Assembly: GCA_016741915.1 (NCBI GenBank)
Contig: JACVCS010000009.1
Coordinates: forward strand, 1 to 64,000
DNA: 64,000 nucleotides
Source of the DNA: Phycisphaerales bacterium
Lineage (GTDB): Bacteria; Planctomycetota; Phycisphaerae; Phycisphaerales; UBA1924
Reading direction: 5' to 3'
In this document: positions 33,584-41,596 of the stretch, piece after piece
Numbering within the stretch: position 1 is the first letter of the stretch
Layout of the letters: the number at the start of each line of letters is the position of its first letter
Program-made: the position numbers and the translations under genes
Notes under the pieces: model-generated
What the model was told of the DNA's origin: nothing
What the model saw: the letters and a program-made list of their open reading frames with translations, nothing else
The model's database searches: none

Positions 33584-34747
33584 ATGAGCCACCACCACAA
33601 GCACGAAGCGCAGCCGCACCACTCCGGTCACGTGAGCCTGGACCACGACGAGAAGCACGACCCGCACGCGACGCGCTGGGGTGACTTTCTCAAGGCCGCG
33701 ATCAAGCTCGGCGCCAGCGACATCATCATGAAGACGGGCAAGGCCCCGACGGTGCGTCTGCGCGGTGCGCTCAAGCCGCTGGATACGCCCGCGATCACGA
33801 TGCAGGAGTTCAAGGACATCGCCAAGCACATCCTTGACGAAGAGCAGATGAAGGACCTGCACACCTACGGGTCGGTGGACTTCGCGTACGACTATGACGA
33901 GAAGACCCGCTTCCGCGTCAACCTCTTCCAGGCCCGCGGAAAGCTCTCGGTGGCCGCCCGTCTGATCTCCAGCCACATCCGCCGATTCGAAGAGCTCTAC
34001 CTCCCCCCCATCATGTCCGAAGTCGCGATGCAGCCCAACGGCATCGTGCTGCTCAGCGGCGTGACGGGCTCGGGTAAGTCCACCACCATCGCCGCGATGC
34101 TCGACTACGTCAACGAGCGCAAGCCCGTGCACATCGTCACCATCGAAGACCCCATCGAGTACATCTTCACCGACAAGAAATCGACCATCAACCAGCGTGA
34201 GATCGGCATCGACTGCCTGGACTTCAAGATCGCCCTCCGCGCGCTGGTTCGCGAAAACCCCGACATCGTCCTCGTCGGCGAAATGCGCGACAACGAAACC
34301 TTCGAGGCCGCCCTCCACGCCGCCGAGACCGGGCACCTGGTCTACGGGACCATCCACGCCTCCAGCGCCACGCAGACCTTCAGCCGAATCTACGGCCTCT
34401 TCGAACAGGAAGAAGTCGAACAGGTCCGGCGCATCCTCGCCTACCAGATGCGCGCGTTCGTCTATCAGAAACTGCTGCCCACGCTGCGCCCGGAGATCGC
34501 GCGTATCCCGGCGCTGGAGATCCTGGTGAACAACGCCGTGGTGCGCAAGTACATCCTCGAAGCCCGCGAAGGCGAACTGCGCGAGTACCTCAAGAGCATC
34601 GAAGCCACGCAGAGCGGCATGAAGGACTTCAACCAGAGCCTCATGGAACTGGTCGAGCAGGAATACATCCACGTCCGCACGGCGATGGAAACCAGCCCGA
34701 ACCCGGACGAACTGCAGATGCGCTTGAAGAAGCTCGGGTCGCGGTAA
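33584..34747 (+). CDS. Type IV pilus twitching ATPase PilT-like
   Basis: A 387-residue secretion ATPase of the PilT branch. All motor motifs are intact: Walker A GVTGSGKSTT, Asp box VTIEDPIEYIF, Walker B DIVLVGEMRD and His box TGHLVYGTIHAS. The typical PilT start GASDIIMKTGKAPTVRLRG is preceded by a His-rich 30-residue tail (SHHHKHEAQPHHSGH), which is unusual and might bind metal. It retracts pili by disassembly of pilin. It is followed by an intrinsic terminator; the GspE relative with broken motifs is two genes further right. Confidence 0.95.
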   Translation: MSHHHKHEAQPHHSGHVSLDHDEKHDPHATRWGDFLKAAIKLGASDIIMKTGKAPTVRLRGALKPLDTPAITMQEFKDIAKHILDEEQMKDLHTYGSVDFAYDYDEKTRFRVNLFQARGKLSVAARLISSHIRRFEELYLPPIMSEVAMQPNGIVLLSGVTGSGKSTTIAAMLDYVNERKPVHIVTIEDPIEYIFTDKKSTINQREIGIDCLDFKIALRALVRENPDIVLVGEMRDNETFEAALHAAETGHLVYGTIHASSATQTFSRIYGLFEQEEVEQVRRILAYQMRAFVYQKLLPTLRPEIARIPALEILVNNAVVRKYILEAREGELREYLKSIEATQSGMKDFNQSLMELVEQEYIHVRTAMETSPNPDELQMRLKKLGSR

Positions 34748-34780
34748 GGCGGCCGACCGGACGGTTCGACATGACTTTCC

Positions 34781-34807
34781 ACACGGCCAGCGATGGCCGT
34801 GTTTTTT
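34781..34807 (+). terminator. Intrinsic terminator after the PilT-like gene
   Basis: ACACGGCCA and TGGCCGTGT form a perfect 9-bp stem with loop GCGA, followed by a six-T run. It lies 34 bases past the stop. Confidence 0.93.
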
Positions 34808-34866
34808 CTTTGGGCGCGAGGCATCACAGCAACCCGCTGCGAATGAAATCGGACTGAAAGGCCATC

Positions 34867-35436
34867 TCACCCCACCGGCCAATGCTCGCTCCGGCACCGC
34901 TTGGGCGTCGTGAACGACATCAGCCCCATGAGCGTGAAGATCAGCCGAACGCCCAGCGAGGGCTTGCCGGTTTCGATGACGCTCTTGAGTGTCGAGGTGA
35001 TGAGCTTCGAGCCCTGCACCATCTGCTTCTGCGTCTTGCTGCCGGGGGTGGCGTTGTAGATGCTGAGCGTGAACTCGGTGCCGCCGTCGACTTCGCGCAG
35101 GTCGTACCGCACAATGCACGGCTCATCATCCAAGTTCGTGAACCTGAACGTATGCGTCAGCCGCGCGGGCGGCTCGCATTCAAGGATCTCCCCCACCACC
35201 CCGGTGAACTTCGCGTCCGGCGTGCGCATCGCCAGCTTCGAACCGGGCGTCAGACCCGCAGGTCCGAGGTACATCCGCGAGTTGAAGAAACACGCGATCG
35301 GCGCGTCCGTCCGCGTGATCTCCTGCCAGACGCGCTGACGATCCGCCGCGATGGTCACTCGAAAGACCGACTGCGGCTTGTCGCTCGGGCCCGGCACCTT
35401 CAACGCTGTTGCCTGTTTCGCTTGTGGATCACGCAC
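34867..35436 (-). CDS. SRPBCC/AHSA1-domain protein
   Basis: A 189-residue protein of the START-like SRPBCC superfamily, AHSA1 branch: FRVTIAADRQRVWQEITRTD at the N-terminus, GEILECEPPARLTHTFRF in the middle and EFTLSIYNATPG near the end. These proteins have a ligand cavity but no universal activity. The start GTG overlaps the end of the upstream ArsR-type gene by eight bases, so translation is coupled. ArsR-AHSA1 pairs are common in bacteria; the ligand or reaction is usually unknown. The pair is inserted, on the opposite strand, between the PilT and GspE-like genes. Confidence 0.85.
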   Translation of the reverse strand: MRDPQAKQATALKVPGPSDKPQSVFRVTIAADRQRVWQEITRTDAPIACFFNSRMYLGPAGLTPGSKLAMRTPDAKFTGVVGEILECEPPARLTHTFRFTNLDDEPCIVRYDLREVDGGTEFTLSIYNATPGSKTQKQMVQGSKLITSTLKSVIETGKPSLGVRLIFTLMGLMSFTTPKRCRSEHWPVG

Positions 35437-35806
35437 GTTTGACTCCCGAGGCTGGTGCTTTGGTTGACGTCGAGCCGCTGGCAGCGCCCGATTCGAGGCG
35501 CTCTTTCAAATCCACCACCCGACCTGCCCAGAACTTGGCATAGTCCGTCGTCCAGCGGTCGTAGATCTGCTGGATCGGCACGATGTTCACATACAACCAC
35601 CGCTCGCGCCCGCGCTTCTCCGCGATCACCAGCCCCGCCCGCTCCAGCACCCGAACGTGCTTGAGCAGCCCGACGCCGCTCATCGTGAACGACGCGCTCA
35701 GGCCCGCGACCGTCTGCCCTGGTTTCTCCAGCAGCAGGTCCAGCACCCGCCGACGCACGGGGCTGGAGAGGGCGTCAAAGAGGTTGTCCATCGCCTCGGG
35801 TTCCAT
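35429..35806 (-). CDS. ArsR/SmtB-family transcriptional repressor
   Basis: A 125-residue winged helix-turn-helix regulator: MDNLFDALSSPVRRRVLDLL, the recognition region TVAGLSASFTMSGVGLLKHV, and VLERAGLVIAEKRGRERWLY for the wing. It lacks the CxC metal site of ArsR itself, so it is of the autorepressor type paired with SRPBCC proteins. The ATG at 35806 directly follows a palindrome and a TTGACA box, which suggests a leaderless transcript; ATG codons at 35827 and 35791 are alternatives. It likely represses its own operon by the operator at 35809. Confidence 0.85.
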   Translation of the reverse strand: MEPEAMDNLFDALSSPVRRRVLDLLLEKPGQTVAGLSASFTMSGVGLLKHVRVLERAGLVIAEKRGRERWLYVNIVPIQQIYDRWTTDYAKFWAGRVVDLKERLESGAASGSTSTKAPASGVKRA

Positions 35807-35808
35807 AA

Positions 35809-35824
35809 CTAACCGATAGGTTAG
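35809..35824. promoter_or_regulatory. Operator palindrome in the ArsR promoter
   Basis: CTAACC and GGTTAG are perfect arms around GATA. The palindrome covers the expected -10 position of a promoter whose TTGACA box lies at 35840-35845 on the minus strand, 16-17 bases away. An ArsR dimer bound here would block RNA polymerase, consistent with autorepression. Inferred from position and symmetry. Confidence 0.7.
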
Positions 35825-35839
35825 CATATCCGCGGCCCC

Positions 35840-35845
35840 TGTCAA
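35840..35845 (-). promoter_or_regulatory. Candidate -35 box for the ArsR-SRPBCC operon
   Basis: A perfect TTGACA on the minus strand, with 16-17 bases to TAACCT or AACCTA inside the palindrome as a weak -10. A start site about seven bases later would fall within a few bases of the ArsR ATG at 35806. Confidence 0.5.
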
Positions 35846-36035
35846 GGGAAAATCCTCAGTCACGGTGCGAAAGGCCACGATTGCGCGCACGCGGGTGGCC
35901 CGGCGGGGTCATCGTGGTGCTCGGCTTTCTGATATGCTTCCCCTCCACGTTCGCGAGCCCGATTCGGTCGGGGCGGCGTGGTCTTTGAAGGCTTGATTCT
36001 CATTCCCCCTGGGCCGCCCGGCGGCAGGAGATTGA

Positions 36036-37772
36036 ATGTCCGCGATGCTGATTGATCCGAACGGGCCGGTGGTTCTTGCCGCAACCGAGGTGAGCGGGAA
36101 CTTTCTGGTCAGTTTCTGGAAGCCGCTGATCCCGCTGATCGTCCTGGGCCTGTGGGGCTGGGTGGTGGCGACGGTCTATGACAAGCACGCCGCCCGGTTC
36201 TTCCTCCCGCGCGAGAAGTGGAACATCTTCCACCTGGCGATGGGCACCGTGGCGCTCCTCGCCGGGTTCTTCATGCCCGTTCCGGGTCATGTCGGCATTC
36301 TCGCGGGCGTGGGGGCGATGATCGTCATCCTCGCCATCGACCTGGCGGCGTACGCCATCGCTGTGAAGAAAGACGACCGCGTTCCCGAGCAGTTCAAAAT
36401 TCGCATCGACGTGCTGACGAAGATGCAGGCCGCCCGGGCCGAGAAGAAGAAGACCAAGCAGGCCGGCACCGCGAAGCTCACCGTGCGCTACCCGGACAAG
36501 ACCGCCGTGCCCGTTCCGGACGCGGAAACGCCGGAGTTCGCCGTCCGCACCGCCAGCGAGGACGTCTACATCAAGGCGATGCTCTCGCGTGCGTCGCAGG
36601 TGGAGATCACCCCGACGGGCAAGGACCAGATGTACCAGGTCCGCATGCTCGTGGACGGCATCGGCGTCGCGGGCGAGACCATGCCCGCGCCCAACGCCGT
36701 GCGCGTCATGGATTTCTGGAAAGGTGCCGCGAAGCTCGATATCAACGACCGCCGCAAGAAGCAGCAGGCCGTGACGACCGTTGAGCAGGCCGGCACGAAG
36801 CACTCCGTCCGCGTCACGTCCATCGGCGTGCAGGGCGGGATGCGTCTGACGATGCTCTTCGATCCGGATATCGCGGTGAAGCGCAAGGCCGCGGATCTGG
36901 GCCTGCTCGAAAACCAGATGGAAGAGCTCAAGGCGATCGTCAACGACGAGAAGCGCGGAATCGTGCTGCTCGCCGCCCCGCCCGACGGCGGTCGTTCGAC
37001 GCTCTTCTACGCCGTGGTGGGCATGCACGACGCGTATACGCAGGGCGTGCAGACGCTCGAGGTCGATCAGCAGCTCAACCTTGAAGGCGTTCGCCATCAG
37101 GAGTTCGACGCCACCGCGGACGGGCCCGACTTCGCCACCACCGCGCGCTCGATGCTCCGCCGCGACCCGGACGTGCTCGCCGTCGCGGAGTTCCCGGATG
37201 CGAACACCGCGAAGGAACTCGCCAAGGGCGACCTGGAGCGGACGCGCTCGTACCTGTGCATGCGTGCAAGCTCGGCGATGGAAGCGATTGAGAAGTATGT
37301 CGCGGCCGTGGGCGATAACGCCCTGGCGGCGAAGGGCCTCCGCGGCGTGGTCTGCGGGCGGCTGCTCCGCAAGCTCTGCGTCAACTGCCGCGTGGGGTAC
37401 CCGCCCGCGCCGGACATGCTCAAGAAACTGGGCGTCGGCGACGGCAAGGTCCAGCAGCTCTACAAAAAGGGCGGGCAGGTCCTCATCAAGAACAAGCCCG
37501 AGGTCTGCCCCGTCTGCGGCGGCGTCGGCTACCTCGGTCAGGAAGGCATCTTCGAAGTCTTCCAGATCGGTCAGGAAGAACGCGACCTCATCGCGCAGGG
37601 CAACCTCGCGGGCGTCCGCGCCAGCCTGAAGAAGCGCGGGCTGCCCAGCATTCAGCAGTCGGCCATCCGCAAGGCCGTGTTGGGCATCACGAGCGTTGAA
37701 GAAGTTCAGCGCGTCACCGCCCCGCCCGCGGCACCCGCCGCCGCGGCGCAGCCCGCCGCTCCCAAGGCCTGA
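36036..37772 (+). CDS. Membrane-bound GspE/PilB homologue with degenerate ATPase motifs
   Basis: A 578-residue protein. The N-terminus has three hydrophobic segments (PLIPLIVLGLWGWVVATVY, FHLAMGTVALLAGFFM, ILAGVGAMIVILAIDLAAY), then a soluble region that follows GspE along its length: the N2-like part with AVRTASEDVYIKAML and the ATPase part to the Cys4 zinc site CVNC...CPVC, which is intact. The motor residues are lost: Walker A GPTGSGKST reads APPDGGRST with Arg320 for Lys, the Asp box is LEVDQQL, Walker B reads VLAVAEFPD, and the His box is gone. It cannot be a normal ATPase. It may scaffold or regulate the true ATPase. The C-terminus is an Ala/Pro tail. It is upstream of the CvpA-like gene. 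Confidence 0.82.
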   Translation: MSAMLIDPNGPVVLAATEVSGNFLVSFWKPLIPLIVLGLWGWVVATVYDKHAARFFLPREKWNIFHLAMGTVALLAGFFMPVPGHVGILAGVGAMIVILAIDLAAYAIAVKKDDRVPEQFKIRIDVLTKMQAARAEKKKTKQAGTAKLTVRYPDKTAVPVPDAETPEFAVRTASEDVYIKAMLSRASQVEITPTGKDQMYQVRMLVDGIGVAGETMPAPNAVRVMDFWKGAAKLDINDRRKKQQAVTTVEQAGTKHSVRVTSIGVQGGMRLTMLFDPDIAVKRKAADLGLLENQMEELKAIVNDEKRGIVLLAAPPDGGRSTLFYAVVGMHDAYTQGVQTLEVDQQLNLEGVRHQEFDATADGPDFATTARSMLRRDPDVLAVAEFPDANTAKELAKGDLERTRSYLCMRASSAMEAIEKYVAAVGDNALAAKGLRGVVCGRLLRKLCVNCRVGYPPAPDMLKKLGVGDGKVQQLYKKGGQVLIKNKPEVCPVCGGVGYLGQEGIFEVFQIGQEERDLIAQGNLAGVRASLKKRGLPSIQQSAIRKAVLGITSVEEVQRVTAPPAAPAAAAQPAAPKA

Positions 37773-37895
37773 TCACGCCTGACGATTCACCGCCCGGCGC
37801 GTTTGAACAGAACCCGCCGAGGCCTTGTCCGGTTCACCCGTCCGAGACAGCCCTCCTTTGAGTGGCTGAAGCAAAACGTTCGGAGATCTCCGCTC

Positions 37896-39707
37896 ATGCT
37901 CATCAACGGCCTCGTCATTCTGATCCTCCTGGGGTTTGGGTACCTGGGTTTCACCCGCGGGTTCTACTCCATGCTCCTGCACTTCGGCGCGGTTATCGTC
38001 GCCGGGGCGGTGGCGCTGGGGCTGTGGGAACCGCTGGCGTACTACCTGCTGCGCACGAACGCCGACACGCAGTGGATCTGCGACGTCGCCTGGGGCGTGT
38101 CGCTGGCCGTGCCCTTCGCGCTGACGCTCTCGGTGCTGCTGGGGATTCAGGCGGCGGTGCTCCGCAGCAACCTGACCATCCCCCCGGTGGCGAACTACGT
38201 CGGCGGCGGCGTGCTGGGTATCGTCTCGGGCGTCTTCGTCGCCGGGTTCACCGTCATGTCGCTGAGCTTCGTCCGCGGGCACACCGCCTTCACCGACTTC
38301 AAGCCCGTCGATCAGCAGTCCAACGGCTCGATGACCCGCGGCTCGGGTCTGTGGGTGCCCGTTGATCGTCTGACCGCGATGGCGTATCAGTGGATGTCCA
38401 TCAACACGCTCTACGAGTCGGAGAACCTCGCGAAGTATTACCCCGACTTCGCCGAGCGTCCGCACCTGATGGGCGCGAACCCCGACAACGCGACGCTGAA
38501 GCTAGGCGTGCCCGAGAAGGCCGTGGAGTTCCTGGGTCGCTACACCGTGGGCGAGGTGAGCCCGTTGAAGTACGACGAGCTGGTGGTTGACTCGCTCCGT
38601 CCCAACCGCCAGACGGTGATGAATCTCGACGGCGAGGATCTGAAGACCCTCAGCCAGGGTCAGTACTCGATCCAAGGGTTCGTGGTGAACTTCAAGCCCG
38701 CGGCACGCGAGAAGATGGGGCAGGTGGCCGTCGGCCCGGGCAGCGCGACGCTGATCATGTGGAACCGCGACACGGACACGACGATGGCGATCCAGCCCTT
38801 CGCGCTGATCAGCCAGGCAAAGCCGCCGCAGGACAAGCCCGACGCCGCCGTGCGCTTCGCGCGCTGGCGATTCGACGCCAAGGGCACGTTCCTGGGCTCG
38901 GTCGGCGGTGCCACCGACAGCACCCCGATGGCCTATGAGTTCCTGGTTCCCAAGCAGCAGGGCAACTTCATCCCGCTGGCGCTCTACGTCCGCGGCATCC
39001 GCATCGACCTGATCGACCCCGCCACCGATCAGCCCAAGCCCGCGAAGATCGCCTTCAAGTCGACGCTCGAACGCGACACGCAGATCCTCACGGGCGAGCT
39101 CGTCGGCACCGTCGGCGGTGCGGCCCTCGACAGCCAGGGTGCAACCGAGTTGAAACTCGACCCCGCCAATCCTTCCACCGCCATTACCGCCACCAACCAG
39201 CTCCCCTTCCAGATCACGCTGAACAAGAGCGATATCAAGATCCCGGTTGACGACAAGAACCGCATTCAGGACGGCGAGCAGGCCTTCAACCCGCGCGACC
39301 TTTCCAACCGCGGCATCGAGCGCGACCTCCGCGTGGACAAGTTCGCCGTCGACAACGAGACCGCCATCGTGCAGATCGACGTGGGCAAAGACTCGCCGCT
39401 GAGCCTCCTGCTGCCCACCGCGGCGGAAGCCACCGGCGCGCCCGTGCTCGTGTCGGCCGAAGGGCAGCGGTTCAGTTGCATCGGTTACGTCTACAAGGAT
39501 GGCAGCATCGCCCGCGTGCGTCACACGCCCAGCCGCCCGGTCGACCAGAAGGACGGCCTGCCCAGCCTCACGATGAGCCGAACCGATCAGAGCATGCGGC
39601 TGATCTTCCGTGTCTCGATGAACGCGACGATCAAGCAGTTCGCCATCGGTGACAAGGTCATTGCGGATATCAACCCGCCGCTGACGGTCAATCAGGCCCA
39701 ACGCTGA
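37896..39707 (+). CDS. CvpA-like membrane protein with large extracytoplasmic region
   Basis: A 603-residue protein. The first 150 residues carry four membrane segments in the CvpA/colicin V production pattern: LINGLVILILLGFGYLGFTR, the Gly-rich second helix near VIVAGAVALGLW, and GGGVLGIVSGVFVAGFTVMS. The following 450 residues are soluble and probably outside the cytoplasmic membrane, with beta-rich repeats such as KVIADINPPLTV and LRVDKFAVDNETAIVQID; I recognise no domain. The ATG at 37896 has GGAG ten bases upstream; an in-frame TTG 31 codons before is weaker. A terminator follows. It is 123 bases downstream of the pseudo-GspE gene and may share its transcript. Confidence 0.75.
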   Translation: MLINGLVILILLGFGYLGFTRGFYSMLLHFGAVIVAGAVALGLWEPLAYYLLRTNADTQWICDVAWGVSLAVPFALTLSVLLGIQAAVLRSNLTIPPVANYVGGGVLGIVSGVFVAGFTVMSLSFVRGHTAFTDFKPVDQQSNGSMTRGSGLWVPVDRLTAMAYQWMSINTLYESENLAKYYPDFAERPHLMGANPDNATLKLGVPEKAVEFLGRYTVGEVSPLKYDELVVDSLRPNRQTVMNLDGEDLKTLSQGQYSIQGFVVNFKPAAREKMGQVAVGPGSATLIMWNRDTDTTMAIQPFALISQAKPPQDKPDAAVRFARWRFDAKGTFLGSVGGATDSTPMAYEFLVPKQQGNFIPLALYVRGIRIDLIDPATDQPKPAKIAFKSTLERDTQILTGELVGTVGGAALDSQGATELKLDPANPSTAITATNQLPFQITLNKSDIKIPVDDKNRIQDGEQAFNPRDLSNRGIERDLRVDKFAVDNETAIVQIDVGKDSPLSLLLPTAAEATGAPVLVSAEGQRFSCIGYVYKDGSIARVRHTPSRPVDQKDGLPSLTMSRTDQSMRLIFRVSMNATIKQFAIGDKVIADINPPLTVNQAQR

Positions 39708-39737
39708 TCGTCGGCTGACGCAGAGAAATGCCAAGCC

Positions 39738-39765
39738 GCCGGCGTGCGATACGCCGGGGGTTTTT
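39738..39765 (+). terminator. Intrinsic terminator of the CvpA-like gene
   Basis: CCGGCGT and ACGCCGG form a 7-bp stem with loop GCGAT, followed by GGG and five T. The downstream 19 bases are identical to the terminator at 30715. Confidence 0.85.
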
Positions 39766-39832
39766 CGTTGGGCTCGGTCCGCACGTTTGCCCGACTGCAA
39801 CGCCGCGGACCAGGCTCGCGGTGCATCGATGC

Positions 39833-40498
39833 TCACTTCGCGGGCTTGGTCTTTTCGCTGGCGCTGGTCTTCGCGGGTTTCGCTCCGGACGCCTTGGGCT
39901 TGGACTTCGTGGGCGTCTTTGCCTTCTTCGCGCCGGCGCTTTCTCCATTGCCGACGCGCTCGTCACGGAGCATCTGCACCACGCGTTCGACGTGGCCCTT
40001 GGCGCGGATGTTGATCATCGCCAAGCGCACAACGGGGCCTTTGCTGCTGGGCTCAAGGATGAGCGTGCTGCGCAGCACGGCCGTTACGGTCTTGCCGTAG
40101 AGCGACTTCTGCCCGTACGCGCCGAGGGCCTGCAAGCCCCGCGGCACGCCCTTCTCGTCGCGCGGGTCGCAGTACATCGGGATCTTCAGCGACTCGTCGT
40201 CGATAAAGCACGCGATCGCCTCGGGCTCGTCGGGCGAGAGGCCCATGACGTCAAAGCCCAGCGCACTGAGTTCGTTCTTGGAAGCCGAGAAGCCCTTGGC
40301 TTCTTCGGTGCAGGCGGGCGAACTCGCCTCGGGGTAGATGAACAGGACCGTCGGGCGGGTGATGATCTTCGAGAGCTTCGTGGCTTTGCCCTTTGGGTCG
40401 AACACCGTGACATCGGGCGCGAGGGCGGCAGCGGCACCGACAGCCGACGAGTTGGTTTTCACGCGTGCTGAGACAACAGATCCGGGTTGTGCGTTCAT
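39833..40498 (-). CDS. Peroxiredoxin (BCP/PrxQ-like) with Lys/Ala-rich tail
   Basis: A 221-residue thiol peroxidase. The active-site phrase is LFIYPEASSPACTEEAKGF with the peroxidatic Cys63; the neighbouring resolving Cys found in most BCP proteins (five residues later) is absent, so it is a 1-Cys type or uses an outside thiol. Other family parts: VTVFDPKGKATKLSK at the start, GFDVMGLSPDEPEAI and LILEPSSKGPVVRL. From about residue 187 the protein ends in a histone H1-like tail of Lys, Ala, Pro and Thr (KKAKTPTKSKPKAS, KTSASEKTKPAK), not part of the fold. The ATG at 40498 is chosen because the frame before it lacks coding look. Confidence 0.9.
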   Translation of the reverse strand: MNAQPGSVVSARVKTNSSAVGAAAALAPDVTVFDPKGKATKLSKIITRPTVLFIYPEASSPACTEEAKGFSASKNELSALGFDVMGLSPDEPEAIACFIDDESLKIPMYCDPRDEKGVPRGLQALGAYGQKSLYGKTVTAVLRSTLILEPSSKGPVVRLAMINIRAKGHVERVVQMLRDERVGNGESAGAKKAKTPTKSKPKASGAKPAKTSASEKTKPAK

Positions 40499-40509
40499 GG
40501 TCGGAGAGT

Positions 40510-41382
40510 TTAGCGCAGCGGCGCGTGCGTCAACCACGAAGCCGCGAGGGTGACCAGGGCCCACGCCGCGGCAAGGCTGATGAAGATCACCGCCAGCAGC
40601 CACAGCCGCGAGCCTGTGGAGGTAGCGCCGGGGTTGAGCGAGCCAGCCGGGACGCCCTCGCCCGGCGGCACGATGGCCACGCGCTGGGCGAGTTGATCGG
40701 GGCGCATCGAGCCGCCGATGCGGGCCTGATCTTGCACGATCGCCAGGACGAGGTTGGCGTCGAACGGGCGAAGGCCCATCGAACGGGCCTCGCTGAGCAG
40801 GCGCTTGCGGGCCTCTGGGCGGAGCAAGGCCGCCCGACCGCCCTCGATGGCCTGCGCGGCTTTGGTGGCGAGGATCCAGCGCACGTCCGTTGTCGGCAGG
40901 GCCGAGGCGAGAAGGTTTTCCCGCGCGACTTCGCGTTTCTGTTGTCGCTGCTGGAGGTTCAGTTGGGCATCGGGCGATGTGTCGATGGTGCCGCCGAGGG
41001 CCGGGGCGTCGCCGACGGCCTGCACGCGAAGGACCGAGGCGTAGAGCGCTCCCGCCGCGGGGGTTGGGACTTCGGCAGAAACACCGGGCCGATCGTCGGC
41101 GGACGAAAGCCGAGGTTGGAACCCCCGCCCGACGGGGTGCCCGCTGCCCGAAACGTCAGAACTTCCACCCGATGGATTGCTGCGAAGCAGACAAGCGTCG
41201 GAAAGTTCACGCCGGGCCTCGTCGCTGACAGGCCTGACCCGCCCCGCGGACAACCGGGCTGCGGCGGACAACCCCGGGATCGTCGATCCCCGCTCGCGGT
41301 CCGTCGAAGGCGACACGCGCGCCGCCTCCGGGCGACGGTCGTCGACGAGCTTCAACACGGGATGAGCCTTGGAACGATCCAT
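40510..41382 (-). CDS. Hypothetical protein with C-terminal membrane anchor
   Basis: A 290-residue protein I do not recognise. The first half is polar and Arg/Ser/Pro-rich; residues of about 145-230 contain Gln/Arg/Ala-rich helices (LNLQQRQQKREVARENLLAS, then KAAQAIEGGRAALL). The only hydrophobic stretch is at the very end, LWLLAVIFISLAAAWALVTL, leaving a dozen residues outside, so it should be tail-anchored with the bulk in the cytoplasm. It ends 11 bases before the start of the peroxiredoxin gene and probably shares its transcript. The ATG at 41382 follows a GAAGG stretch. Confidence 0.65.
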   Translation of the reverse strand: MDRSKAHPVLKLVDDRRPEAARVSPSTDRERGSTIPGLSAAARLSAGRVRPVSDEARRELSDACLLRSNPSGGSSDVSGSGHPVGRGFQPRLSSADDRPGVSAEVPTPAAGALYASVLRVQAVGDAPALGGTIDTSPDAQLNLQQRQQKREVARENLLASALPTTDVRWILATKAAQAIEGGRAALLRPEARKRLLSEARSMGLRPFDANLVLAIVQDQARIGGSMRPDQLAQRVAIVPPGEGVPAGSLNPGATSTGSRLWLLAVIFISLAAAWALVTLAASWLTHAPLR

Positions 41383-41596
41383 GATGGGCCTTCGAGCATA
41401 CGTGCACAGGGCGTGCCAGGGTCTGGGAAGCGGATTCAAACGCTTGTTTACGCCCGATAACCACGGACAGGCACCAAACCTGAGCAACATCTGGACGAGT
41501 GAAACCCCGAAACGTGAGGACCTGTGGACGGTTCGTCGGTAGTCTGTGCGTGGGGAGGACCGATCCTGCCCCTGAGCACATGGAGCTCCACCCGGC

